NCBI GenBank assembly: GCA_964247735.1
Contig: CAXTVS010000006.1
Span: forward strand, 1 to 64,000
Length of the DNA: 64,000 nucleotides
Source: Lichenicola sp964247735
GTDB lineage: Bacteria; Pseudomonadota; Alphaproteobacteria; Acetobacterales; Acetobacteraceae
Direction: 5' to 3'
The notes beneath the pieces were generated by a model, which saw nothing but the letters and a program-made list of their open reading frames with translations, made no database searches and was not told the origin of the DNA. This document shows, piece after piece, positions 50,873-59,506 of the stretch (its first letter is position 1; each line of letters opens with the position of its first letter). The translations under genes were made by a program, and so were the position numbers.

Positions 50873-51631
50873 ATGGACTCGCACAACGCAGGCAAGGCGA
50901 CGTCGCTGCTTCGAGGCGTCTCGTCCGGCGACGCGGACCTGGCGATCCGGGACGTGAGCCCGGAAGGGTTCGTCCAGCACGATCCATCCGTCGCGGACGG
51001 CGTGGCCGGCCTGCGCGAGCAGGCGGGCCGGTCGGCAGGCGACGGCCACCTGCACATCGTCAGGATGCTGGAGGATGGGCCCTTCGTTGTGGTCCATGGC
51101 CGCAATGGCGCCGGCGACGAAGGCGAGGTGTTCTTCGCGGTGTTCCGGTTCGAGAACGGCCGACCTGTCGAGCACTGGCGCTTCGCGGCGGCGGCCGCTC
51201 CCCCGAACGAGAGCGGGCACACCCAGACTGACGGGCCGAGCGGGCCCGACGGCCGGCAGGACACGGCCAGTGCCAAGGCCCTCGTGCGGGATTACTACGA
51301 GACCGTGCATGTCGGCAGGAAGCATGACCGGATTGGCCGCTACATGTCGGGCGACCTCCAGATCCGCCACGAGCCCGGCACACGGGACGGAGTCGCAGCC
51401 TTCGAGCAGGATCTCAGCGTGCTGAGCCGGTCGAGGACAATCGACGAGATCGTGCTGCTCGCGGGCCAGGGCGACCTGGTCTTCATCGCGGCGCGGGGAA
51501 CGCACGAGGGTGAACCCTGCGCCTACATCGACCTGTACCGCGTCGAGGCTGGCAACCTCGTCGAGCACTGGGGCTTCCCGCAAGCGGTCCCCCCGCGGGA
51601 AACGTGGAAGAACGGCAACGGCATGCTTTGA
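50873..51631 (+). CDS. Protein with two tandem SnoaL-like (NTF2-fold) domains
   Basis: This 252-residue protein is made of two similar halves. The first is about residues 5-115 (AIRDVSPEGFVQHDPSVADG to FRFENGRPVEHWRFA); the second about 145-250 (LVRDYYETVHVGRKHDRIGRYMSGDLQIRHEP to YRVEAGNLVEHWGFPQ). Each half ends with the EHW motif and contains a Q/RH-D or H-E pair typical of SnoaL-like isomerases. No signal peptide. The ATG at 50873 has GGGAGACGAG upstream. It follows the palindromic repeats and closes the LysR-to-SDR cluster. Confidence 0.72.
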   Translation: MDSHNAGKATSLLRGVSSGDADLAIRDVSPEGFVQHDPSVADGVAGLREQAGRSAGDGHLHIVRMLEDGPFVVVHGRNGAGDEGEVFFAVFRFENGRPVEHWRFAAAAAPPNESGHTQTDGPSGPDGRQDTASAKALVRDYYETVHVGRKHDRIGRYMSGDLQIRHEPGTRDGVAAFEQDLSVLSRSRTIDEIVLLAGQGDLVFIAARGTHEGEPCAYIDLYRVEAGNLVEHWGFPQAVPPRETWKNGNGML

Positions 51632-52440
51632 GCCGCTCCTGCGCAAGCCACGCCATCGGTGCCGTCGAGGCTCCGGGTGCCCAGCCCTGCTTCCCACCAA
51701 AGCGCGCGCGTCGATCAGTGCCTGTTTCCAGGGACCTGGCCTGGCTCGACCAGATGACCGGATCGACCGCAGAACGGCCGTCTACGGCCTGAAGACAACA
51801 TCCGTCAGCGACTGCGCGCATGGCATGATGGAACCGCGCCAGTCGTCCCGTTTGCTCGACCCGACGGGTGGAACTCCGTCGTCTCCACCACCCGGCACCC
51901 GTTCGCATCGGCGTCGGCGGGGAGTGCCTCCCATCGGACGCTCCCCGCCGGCGGCTCCCGCCGCAGGACCGCCGACACGGGATCATGACACCATTTCGTG
52001 ACACCACGCTGGAGCGTCCCTCCACCCTTCGTCGGGTCCCCATGCCCGCCATTCCGTTGCACCCTCGCCCTTGGGACAGCGTAGTCTCCACGCCCAGGAC
52101 CGCCGAGGCAGACCAGCCGGATGCCGATCCATTCCACCCAGCAAGTCAGCCGGTCGAGATGTCTCCCCCTGGCCGGCCGCAAGGCCGCCCGCCAACCCTG
52201 CCCAGCCCAAGGAAGACCCGGTTGAACGAATGGCAGCTCCTGGATAGCGGGCACGATCATCCGAAGGTCCGGAACTGGCCCAAGGCAGCGATCAGCCCAA
52301 CGGATCATGAGGTCGGCTGCCCACTATGGCCGCTGCCGGGCTGCGACCACAGCTCGTGCTTCTGACCACCCCTAGGCACGGGAACGGCAGGCACGGATAG
52401 TGCAGGGACCCCATCCTCCAGGCACCGAGGAGCCCGCACG
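51632..52440. other. Long intergenic stretch, nothing recognised
   Basis: 809 bases contain only open frames without recognisable features. One plus-strand frame near 52280 reads VRNWPKAAI, a string I associate with spurious ORFs in repeats of this group, so it is not called. The composition is a little lower in GC than the flanks. It could hold a decayed gene or a regulatory region of the next gene. Confidence 0.4.
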
Positions 52441-54321
52441 GTGCGACGCAGATCCTTCATCGCCACCCTTCCCGCCGCGGCCGTCGCCGCGCTGCCGTCG
52501 TCGCGCGGCACCGCCCAGCCGGCCGGCCAGCCGGGCGCGACCACCAGCGCCCCCGGCCAGGGCGGCGCCCCCCAGCCCGCGCCCGCCGCGCTGCCCGGCT
52601 TCCAGCCCCCCGGCGCCGACCGCTTCACCCGCCCGGACGTGCATGCCGGCGACCGTCCGTTCGGCGCCAGCTTCGCCACCCGCTCCGCCGCCATGGGCCG
52701 CAACGGCGCCGCCGGCACCGCCCACCCGATCGCCACCCAGGTCGCGATCGAGACGCTCCGCCGCGGCGGCTCCGCGGTGGACGCCGCGGTGGCCGCCAAC
52801 GCGTCGCTCGGCTTCCTGGAGCCGACCAGCTCCGGTCTCGGCGGCGACTGCTACGCCATGGTCTGGGACCCGGCGCAGGCCAAGGTGGTGGGGCTCGCCG
52901 GCTCCGGCGCCAGCCCGCGCGCCCTGAGCCTCCAGACCGCGCGGGCGCACGCCCGCAACGGTGCGCTGCCCCCGCTCGGCGCCGTCACCGTGTCGGTGCC
53001 GGGCGCGCTCGACGCCTGGTGGACCCTGCACCAGCGCTACGGGCGCCTGCCCTGGCGCGTGCTGTTCGAGCCCGCGATCGCGCTCGCCACCGACGGCGTG
53101 CCGCTGCCGCAGATCATCGGAAACTACATCTACCGTAACCTGCGCGCCTTCGTGAAACCCGGCTCCGGCGTGGAGGAGACCGCCAACGCGCTCCGCACCT
53201 ACGCGCCGGGCGGCCAGGCGCCGCGCGAGGGCGACGTGTTCCGCAACCCCGACCTCGCCCGCACCTACCGCACGGTCGCGGACGGCGGACGCGACGCGTT
53301 CTACGACGGCCCGATCGCCGACACGGTCGAGCGCTACTTCCGCCGCATCGGCGGCTGGATGACGCGCGACGACCTGCGCCGGCACCATTCGGAATGGAAC
53401 GAGCCCCTGACGACCACCTACCGTGGCGTCACCGTGCACGGCATGGCCGAGAACACGCAGGGTGCGGCGACCTTGCAGATGCTCAACATGCTGGAGCACT
53501 TCGACCTGCGCGGCATGGGCTTCCAGTCGGCGGCCTCGTTGCAGGTGCAGATCGAGGCCAAGCGCCTGGCCTACGAGGACCGCGCCCGCTACTACGCCGA
53601 CCCGCACTTCTCCAAGGTGCCGTTCGAGTGGCTGGTGTCCAAGGAGTACGCGGCAAGCCGCGCGGCGCTGATCCGGCCCGACCGCATCAACGCCGCCGTG
53701 CGCCCCGGCGACGCGCCGAGCCACGGCGACACCACCTACTTCACCGTGTCCGACAGCGCCGGCATGATGGTGTCGATGATCCAGTCCAACTTCCGCGGCA
53801 TGGGCTCGGGCCTGGTGGCGGACGGGCTCGGCTTCATGTTCCAGGACCGCGGCCAGCTGTTCTCTCTGCGTGACGGGCACCCGAACCTGTACCAGCCCGG
53901 CAAGCGGCCGTTCCAGACCATCATCCCCGGCTTCGCCACCAGGGACGGCCAGCCCTGGATGAGCTTCGGCGTGATGGGCGGCGACATGCAGCCGATGGGA
54001 CAGCAGCAGATCATCGTCAACCGCGTCGACTACGGCCTCGACATCCAGGCCGCCGGCGACAGCCCGCGCTGGCACCACGAGGGCTCGTCGCAGAGCATGG
54101 GCGAGGACGCGCCGGGCCTGCCGCCCAACGGCATCCTGCGCCTGGAGACCGGCGTCCCGGCCGCGACGCGCGCCGCCCTGGCCGCACTCGGCTGGACGCT
54201 GGCGCCGTCCGACGGCGGCTACGGCCGCTACGAGTGCATCGAGCACCGCATGAGCGGCAACGACCGCGTCTGGGCGGCCGCCAGCGAGATGCGCGCCGAC
54301 GGCTGCGCACTGGCCTACTAG
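52441..54321 (+). CDS. Gamma-glutamyltransferase family protein, exported
   Basis: This 626-residue Ntn-hydrolase precursor has a twin-arginine-like start (MRRRSFIATLPAAAVAAL). AAGTAHPIATQVAIETLRRGGSAVDAAVAAN and EPTSSGLGGDCYAMVWD are typical N-terminal blocks. GDAPSHGDTTYFTVSD holds the cleavage site: the first Thr of TTYF becomes the catalytic nucleophile after self-processing. QDRGQLFSLRDGHPN and MSFGVMGGDMQPMGQQQII are further family blocks. It should hydrolyse or transfer gamma-glutamyl groups (glutathione) or, as in many relatives, act on an acylase-type substrate. A proline- and glycine-rich linker (residues 25-60) is unusual. The start is GTG. Confidence 0.88.
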   Translation: MRRRSFIATLPAAAVAALPSSRGTAQPAGQPGATTSAPGQGGAPQPAPAALPGFQPPGADRFTRPDVHAGDRPFGASFATRSAAMGRNGAAGTAHPIATQVAIETLRRGGSAVDAAVAANASLGFLEPTSSGLGGDCYAMVWDPAQAKVVGLAGSGASPRALSLQTARAHARNGALPPLGAVTVSVPGALDAWWTLHQRYGRLPWRVLFEPAIALATDGVPLPQIIGNYIYRNLRAFVKPGSGVEETANALRTYAPGGQAPREGDVFRNPDLARTYRTVADGGRDAFYDGPIADTVERYFRRIGGWMTRDDLRRHHSEWNEPLTTTYRGVTVHGMAENTQGAATLQMLNMLEHFDLRGMGFQSAASLQVQIEAKRLAYEDRARYYADPHFSKVPFEWLVSKEYAASRAALIRPDRINAAVRPGDAPSHGDTTYFTVSDSAGMMVSMIQSNFRGMGSGLVADGLGFMFQDRGQLFSLRDGHPNLYQPGKRPFQTIIPGFATRDGQPWMSFGVMGGDMQPMGQQQIIVNRVDYGLDIQAAGDSPRWHHEGSSQSMGEDAPGLPPNGILRLETGVPAATRAALAALGWTLAPSDGGYGRYECIEHRMSGNDRVWAAASEMRADGCALAY

Positions 54322-54427
54322 GCCGCCGCTCCAGCGCCCGGGCGCTGGCCCGCGAAGCTCCTGGTATCGGCGTGTAACCATCGTCCCGGCGCGACGAACT
54401 CTCCCAGGTCACATCTGGGAGGACATA

Positions 54428-55672
54428 ATGACGAACCGGCACCCGCGGCGCCTTCGGCTGACGGCCGCGACGGCGCTCACCTGCCTTCTGCCGACCTTGG
54501 CAATGGCGCAGACCACCACACCGGCCGCGACGTCCGCGCAGGCACCACAGCCGCACGTCCTGTACGTCGAGAGCAACCTGACGGCGGCGGGAGGGAACTC
54601 CATCCTGGCCTACGACATCGCCTCCGACGGCAGCCTCCACGCCAAGGCGGGATCGCCCTACCTCACCGGCGGCACCGGGTTCTTCGACGCCACCTATGCC
54701 CTCGGCCCGTTCGACAACGACCAGAACATCATCCTGAGCCCGGACCGGACCGTGCTCTACGCCATCAACGGCGGCTCGAACACGATCGCGGTCATGCACG
54801 TGCGGCCGGACGGCAGCCTGGTCCCGTTCTCGAGCTCGCCGGTGGCCGCGCACGGCGCGACACCTGTTTCGCTCGGGCTGCACGGCAACACGCTGGTGAC
54901 CGCCGACTACGCCATCAACCCGGCGGCGCCGGACAGCGACATCGCCCCGCGCCTGAACGTGTTCGGAGTCGCTCCGGACGGATCCCTGAACGACCTGCCG
55001 TACGCGGAGACCTACCTCCATCCCGGCGCCGATCCGAGCCAGGTGCTGACCACCAACACCGGGCCGTTCGTCTTCACCTCCGGCTTCCCGGGTGGGGGCG
55101 TGATCGACTCCTATGCGCAGCTCCCGGGCGGCTACCTGTTCAGGACCGGCACGGTGACGCCGCCGGTCGAGAACGGATCCAACGCCCTGGTCCTGGGCCT
55201 GTGGGCCAACCCGCACGCGCCGTACGTGTACGCCGGCCTCGTCGTCAACAACCTGCTCGCGACCTACCGCAGCAACGAGCTGGGCCAGCTGACCCTGGTC
55301 GGCACCTCGGCCGACTCCGGCCAGGACCTGTGCTGGCTGCGGACCAGCCGCGACGGACACACCCTCTACGCCTCCAACACCGGCGACCAGTCGATCTCGG
55401 TGTTCGACCTGTCCGATCCCGCGCATCCGGTCGAGATCCAGCACGTGGTCGCCGGCGGCGTCGGCGGCTTCAACCAGTTCTCGCTCGATCCCGAGGAGAA
55501 CTTCCTCTACGTGCTGCAGGAGGAGAACAGCCCTGCCTCGGCCGGCAAGAGCAACAAGGTGTACGCCTACAAGGTCGACCACGCGACCGGCAGGCTCACC
55601 TTCCTGAGCAACCTGACGCTCTCGCTGCCGGTCCCGTCGCAGACCCGCACCGTCGGCCTCGCGATCCGCTAG
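54428..55672 (+). CDS. Secreted seven-bladed propeller protein, lactonase-like
   Basis: This 414-residue exported protein has a signal peptide (TALTCLLPTLAMAQ). Blades with SPDRTVLYAINGGSNTIAVMHV, SRDGHTLYASNTGDQSISVFDL and DPEENFLYVLQEEN follow the 6-phosphogluconolactonase/YVTN style. An N-terminal LYVESNLTAAGGNSILAYD starts the first blade. The catalytic role is uncertain; it may be a periplasmic binding propeller. GGGAGG lies 4 bases before the ATG. Its TAG and the TAG of the convergent GT2 gene share the palindrome CTAG. Confidence 0.8.
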   Translation: MTNRHPRRLRLTAATALTCLLPTLAMAQTTTPAATSAQAPQPHVLYVESNLTAAGGNSILAYDIASDGSLHAKAGSPYLTGGTGFFDATYALGPFDNDQNIILSPDRTVLYAINGGSNTIAVMHVRPDGSLVPFSSSPVAAHGATPVSLGLHGNTLVTADYAINPAAPDSDIAPRLNVFGVAPDGSLNDLPYAETYLHPGADPSQVLTTNTGPFVFTSGFPGGGVIDSYAQLPGGYLFRTGTVTPPVENGSNALVLGLWANPHAPYVYAGLVVNNLLATYRSNELGQLTLVGTSADSGQDLCWLRTSRDGHTLYASNTGDQSISVFDLSDPAHPVEIQHVVAGGVGGFNQFSLDPEENFLYVLQEENSPASAGKSNKVYAYKVDHATGRLTFLSNLTLSLPVPSQTRTVGLAIR

Positions 55673-56757
55673 GGCCGGCCGGTCCCGTCCGGTGGTGCGC
55701 CGCCGGACGGCAGGTGCCGCTCGACCAGGTAGAGCGGCCGCTGCTTCACCTCGTTGAACACGCGCCCGAGGTACTCGCCGATGACGCCCAGCGTCATCAG
55801 CTGCACCCCGCCCATGAACAGGATCACCGCCATCAGGCTGGGGTAGCCGGCCACCGGGTTGCCGAACAGCAGCGTCCGGACGATGAGCTGGCCGCCGAAC
55901 AGCAGCGCCGCCACCGCGGTGAACAGGCCGATATAGGTGGCGATCTTGAGCGGCAGGACGGTGAAGCTGGTGATGCCCTCCAGCGCCAGGTTCCACAGCG
56001 TCCAGTAGGTCCAGCTGGTGCGTCCGGCAGCCCGCGGCGCGCGGTCGTAGGGCACCGCCCGGCTCGGGAACCCCACCCAGGCGAACAGCCCCTTCATGAA
56101 GCGGTGATGCTCGCGCAGCCGCAGCAGCGCGTCCACGCTGCGCCGGCTCATCAGGCGGAAATCCCCGCTGTCGGGGGGAAGCGTCACCCGGGCGCTGAGC
56201 CGTCCCATCACCCGATAGAACGCCTTGGCCGCCCCGAGCTTGGCCAGGCTCTCGCCGGACCGCTGCCGCCGCCGGGCGTGGACCACGTCGATCCCCTGCC
56301 GCCACACCGCCACCAGCTCCGGGATCAGCTCCGGCGGGTCCTGCAGGTCGGCATCGATCACCACCACGGCGCCGGTGGCGGCGGCATGGTCGAGCCCGGC
56401 GGTCATCGCGACCTCCTTGCCGAAGTTGCGCGACAGGTTGAGCAGCGCCACCCGCGGGTCGGCCGCGGCAAGACGGTCGAGCACCGGCAGCGTGTCGTCC
56501 CCGCTGCCGTCGTTGATGTAGACCACCTCCCACTCGTCTCCGGTCGCGCGCATGGCCGCGGACAGGCGCCGGTGGAACGCCGGCAGCACCGCGCTCTCGT
56601 TGAAGCACGGCACCACGACGCTGATCAGCGGACGGGCGTCCGGCCGGTCCGGCGGGGCAGGCCGCGCCGCGTCCACGGCCGGCGCCGGACGATCCGCCTG
56701 CTCCGGATGGATCCGCTCCAAGGAGGTCCTCCCCGCTTCCTCCGCCGGGCAGGCCAT
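55669..56757 (-). CDS. Membrane glycosyltransferase family 2 (GtrB/DPM1-like)
   Basis: This 362-residue enzyme makes a polyprenyl-phosphate sugar. The GT2 domain has LISVVVPCFNESAVLPAFH, EVVYINDGSGDD and VVVIDADLQDPPELI (DxD), then DSGDFRLMSRR. Two C-terminal membrane helices (IATYIGLFTAVAALLFGGQL and LMAVILFMGGVQLMTLGVIGEYLGR) and the tail EVKQRPLYLVER match GtrB-type enzymes. The first ~40 residues are Pro/Ala-rich and extra; an internal start is possible. No flippase GtrA is nearby. Confidence 0.9.
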   Translation of the reverse strand: MACPAEEAGRTSLERIHPEQADRPAPAVDAARPAPPDRPDARPLISVVVPCFNESAVLPAFHRRLSAAMRATGDEWEVVYINDGSGDDTLPVLDRLAAADPRVALLNLSRNFGKEVAMTAGLDHAAATGAVVVIDADLQDPPELIPELVAVWRQGIDVVHARRRQRSGESLAKLGAAKAFYRVMGRLSARVTLPPDSGDFRLMSRRSVDALLRLREHHRFMKGLFAWVGFPSRAVPYDRAPRAAGRTSWTYWTLWNLALEGITSFTVLPLKIATYIGLFTAVAALLFGGQLIVRTLLFGNPVAGYPSLMAVILFMGGVQLMTLGVIGEYLGRVFNEVKQRPLYLVERHLPSGGAPPDGTGRP

Positions 56758-56894
56758 GACAAACCCCCGCCGCGCGGCGCCGCGCAGCCTATCGGCCAGC
56801 CGTCCCCGCTGCGCAAGCGTCGCCAGCTCCTGCCGACATCCGCGCTCCTGGCGGCACAGGTCCGGCGCGCGCCCGGCCGTGCCATGATGGCGCC

Positions 56895-58190
56895 ATGACC
56901 GTTCCCGATCCCACCCTGGCGGCGCTGCGCCGCGGCGACCTCCTCGGCGCGCGCACGCTCAGGCTGTCCGGGCCCTTGCGCGAGTTGCCGCGCGAGGTGC
57001 TGGGCCTCGCCGACACGCTGGAGCTGCTCGACCTCGGCGGCACCGGGCTGGACGCGCTGCCGGCGGATTTCGGGCGGCTGCCGCGGCTGCGCGTCCTGTT
57101 CTGCTCCGGCACCCGCTTCGACCGCCTGCCGCCGGTGCTCGGCGACTGCCCGTCGTTGAGCCAGGTCGGCTTCCGCAACACCGGCCTGCGCGAGGTGCCG
57201 GGGGAGGCGCTGCCGCCCGGCCTGCGCTGGCTGACCCTGACCGGCAACCGGATCGAGCGCCTGCCCGATGCCCTCGGCGACCGGCCGCTGCTGCAGAAGC
57301 TGATGCTGTCCGGCAACCGTCTCGACGCCCTGCCGCACCGCCTGGCCGGCGCCCCGGCGCTGGAGCTGCTGCGCCTGTCCGCCAACCGGTTCACCGTCCT
57401 GCCGTCCTGGCTGACGGAGCTGCCCCGCCTCGCCTGGCTGGCCTGGGCCGGCAACCCGCTCGGCGGCATCCGGACGCCGGCGGCCGGTCCCATGATCCCG
57501 TGGAGCCGGCTGGTCCTGGGGCCGAAGCTCGGCGAGGGCGCGTCCGGGGAGATCCATCGCGCGTCCTGGCGCCCCGACGGGGCGGCCGACTCCCGACCGG
57601 TAGCCTGCAAGCTGTTCAAGCATGCCGTGACCAGCGACGGCCTGCCCGGGCACGAGATCGCCGCCTGCCTGGCTGCTGGCCAGCATCCCGGCCTGGTCGG
57701 CGCGCTGGGACAGTTATCCGGTCATCCGTCCGGAACGACGGGCCTGGTGATGCCGCTGCTCCCCGGGCACTGGCGGCCGCCGGCGGGGCCGCCCAGCCTG
57801 CAGACCTGCAGCCGCGACGTCTACGACCCCGGGCTGCGCCTGCAGCCGGCCACGGTGTTGCGGATCGCCCGCGGCATCGGCTCCGCCGCGGCGCACCTGC
57901 ACCGGCACGGGCTGCTGCACGGCGACCTGTACGCCCACAACGTCCTGTGGGACGGCACCGACGGCGACGCACGGCTGGGCGACCTCGGCGCCGCCTCGGT
58001 CCTGCCGGACGGCAACGCCGCGGCGCTGCGTCGGCTGGACGTGCTGGCCTGGGGCGTGCTGCTCGGCGAGCTGCTGGAGCGCTGCGACCCGGCACCCGAG
58101 CTCCTGCCGCTGCGGGCCGTGCAGCGCGCCTGCACGCAGCCCGGGCCGCGGACCCGGCCGGAGCTGCGGGAGGCGCTGGCGTCGTTGTGA
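56895..58190 (+). CDS. Leucine-rich-repeat protein fused to a protein-kinase-like domain
   Basis: This 431-residue protein has an N-terminal array of about seven leucine-rich repeats (LRELPREVLGLADTLELLDL, TGLDALPADFGRLPRLRVL, and so on, residues 20-190). A kinase domain follows: glycine loop LGPKLGEGASGEIHRA (~208), lysine in VACKLFK (~236), catalytic loop HGLLHGDLYAHNVLWD (~341; HGD instead of HRD, with Asp and Asn present) and metal loop LGDLGAAS (~361; DLG instead of DFG). Key catalytic residues are therefore present, so it is probably active. No signal peptide or membrane helix. Its LRRs could sense a protein partner. It is divergent from the GT2 gene. Confidence 0.85.
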   Translation: MTVPDPTLAALRRGDLLGARTLRLSGPLRELPREVLGLADTLELLDLGGTGLDALPADFGRLPRLRVLFCSGTRFDRLPPVLGDCPSLSQVGFRNTGLREVPGEALPPGLRWLTLTGNRIERLPDALGDRPLLQKLMLSGNRLDALPHRLAGAPALELLRLSANRFTVLPSWLTELPRLAWLAWAGNPLGGIRTPAAGPMIPWSRLVLGPKLGEGASGEIHRASWRPDGAADSRPVACKLFKHAVTSDGLPGHEIAACLAAGQHPGLVGALGQLSGHPSGTTGLVMPLLPGHWRPPAGPPSLQTCSRDVYDPGLRLQPATVLRIARGIGSAAAHLHRHGLLHGDLYAHNVLWDGTDGDARLGDLGAASVLPDGNAAALRRLDVLAWGVLLGELLERCDPAPELLPLRAVQRACTQPGPRTRPELREALASL

Positions 58191-58233
58191 CGGATGGGAT
58201 GCCGTGGCCGGATGGCGCCGGCTCAGCGCCGGC

Positions 58234-59229
58234 TCAGCAGCGCAGGGTGGCGACCGTGCTGCCGCTCTTGTTGAGCGCGAAGCTGCGTCCCTCGATCCGC
58301 ACCGTGACGCGCGAATTGTTCTTGAAGCCCAGGCCCCGGAGGTCCACCGCGAAGCCGTGCTCGCCGCTGCCGATGCCCGACTGCAGCAGGTCCTGCCGCA
58401 GCCGGTCGGCCCTGCAGTCGGTGACCGGAACCTCGTCGCGGAACACCGTGACCGTGACCGGCAACGGGACGTCGCGCTGGCAGGCCCAGCCGATCAGGGT
58501 GTTGTCGCGGATCTCGTCGATGTAGCCGTCGAAGCGGCGCCGCGCGCTCTGCAGGTAGGCCGGCCGTTCCGGCTCCACCAGGCCAAGGAGGCGCTGCTGC
58601 GCCGCAGGCTCCAGCACGACGCCGCAGAACTCGAGCAGCCGGGTGATGAAGCGGGCCGGCTGCCGCACCGCCTTCTCATAGCTGACCAGCAGCACCGGAC
58701 AGGTCAGCGACCGGGCAAACTGCAGCATCGCCTGCAGGTCCTCCATCGCAGCCGCCAGGCCGTGCGCGGGATCGCGCTGCTCGGCGATCGCGTTGCGCTC
58801 GGCGATGGCGACCGGATCGCGCACGGTCAGGATCACGCGCGGGTTGCGGAACGCCGTGACCGCGCCCACCCCCTGGACATGGAGGTGGGGCCGCTTGAAG
58901 CCCCAGACCTGGTGCCTGGCGTCGCGCACGCGGCGCAGGCGGCTCAGCCCCTTGGCGTCGAGGCCGCCATTCTCGAACAGCAGCGCGAACGCGTGGTCCT
59001 CGAACACGATCTGGTCCATGTCCTCGCCCATGAACACGCCGGCGCCGTGCAGCACGCGGGCGACCATGCTGGTGCCCGATCGGGCCACCCCGGACACGAT
59101 CAGGGTGCGCGTCCGCGACGGACCGATGCCGTCCGCCCGCGCGCCCTGGAAGCTGATGAGGCCCTTGTTCTGCAGGTCCGTCACCGGTCGGAGACCTCCC
59201 GGCCGCGTCCGACGTTCCGGTCGCGGCAT
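58234..59229 (-). CDS. Sulfotransferase-like protein with C-terminal beta domain
   Basis: This 331-residue protein has a P-loop VSGVARSGTSMVARVLHGAG and the block RNPRVILTVRDPVAIAERNA of sulfotransferase-type enzymes. The C-terminal ~90 residues (YIDEIRDNTLIGWACQRDVP, RADRLRQDLLQSGIGSGEHGF, VTVRIEGRSFAL) are a separate beta domain that I know from glycosyltransferases and similar proteins of Acetobacteraceae, where it follows or replaces a catalytic region. It may bind a carbohydrate acceptor. The ATG at 59229 has AAGGA ten bases upstream; a GTG at 59235 is the alternative. It is the last gene of the leftward pirin run. Confidence 0.82.
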   Translation of the reverse strand: MPRPERRTRPGGLRPVTDLQNKGLISFQGARADGIGPSRTRTLIVSGVARSGTSMVARVLHGAGVFMGEDMDQIVFEDHAFALLFENGGLDAKGLSRLRRVRDARHQVWGFKRPHLHVQGVGAVTAFRNPRVILTVRDPVAIAERNAIAEQRDPAHGLAAAMEDLQAMLQFARSLTCPVLLVSYEKAVRQPARFITRLLEFCGVVLEPAAQQRLLGLVEPERPAYLQSARRRFDGYIDEIRDNTLIGWACQRDVPLPVTVTVFRDEVPVTDCRADRLRQDLLQSGIGSGEHGFAVDLRGLGFKNNSRVTVRIEGRSFALNKSGSTVATLRC

Positions 59230-59290
59230 CGTCACCGATCCTTAACAAATTCCCCTGCGCAACGAAACCACCAAGGCAACCGGCGTGACG

Positions 59291-59470
59291 TCAGGCGGGA
59301 GCGGTCGCCGCGCACTTGATGAACTTGCCCTTGTTGTCGCGGCAGGTCTTCTTCGCTGCCGGCGCCGGGCAGGTGATGAACTTGCCTTTGGCGTCTCGGC
59401 AGGGCGCGGCCGACGCCGCGCTGCCGAGCGCGAAGCAGAAACCTGTGGCCAGCAGCACCATCGTCTTCAT
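59291..59470 (-). CDS. 59-residue secreted peptide with two CRDxKGKFxxC motifs
   Basis: This small gene encodes a signal peptide (MVLLATGFCFALGSAASA) followed by two near-identical motifs: CRDAKGKFITC and CRDNKGKFIKC. A proline/alanine linker (PAPAAKKT) joins them. Each motif has two cysteines nine residues apart, so two small disulfide loops or one larger pairing are possible. The lysine/glycine-rich loop is basic. The size and repeat pattern suggest a periplasmic or exported peptide. It lies 36 bases after yceI on the same strand, so it is probably cotranscribed. Function unknown. Confidence 0.72.
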   Translation of the reverse strand: MKTMVLLATGFCFALGSAASAAPCRDAKGKFITCPAPAAKKTCRDNKGKFIKCAATAPA

Positions 59471-59506
59471 CGTCGTTCGCTCCTGTTCGGGGGTGGATGC
59501 CGGCGT

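Noticed and set aside
52200..52365. Short frame ending with VRNWPKAAI and further tryptophan/cysteine-rich residues
   Set aside because: Such strings recur in spurious translations of intergenic repeats in these genomes; there is no gene structure.
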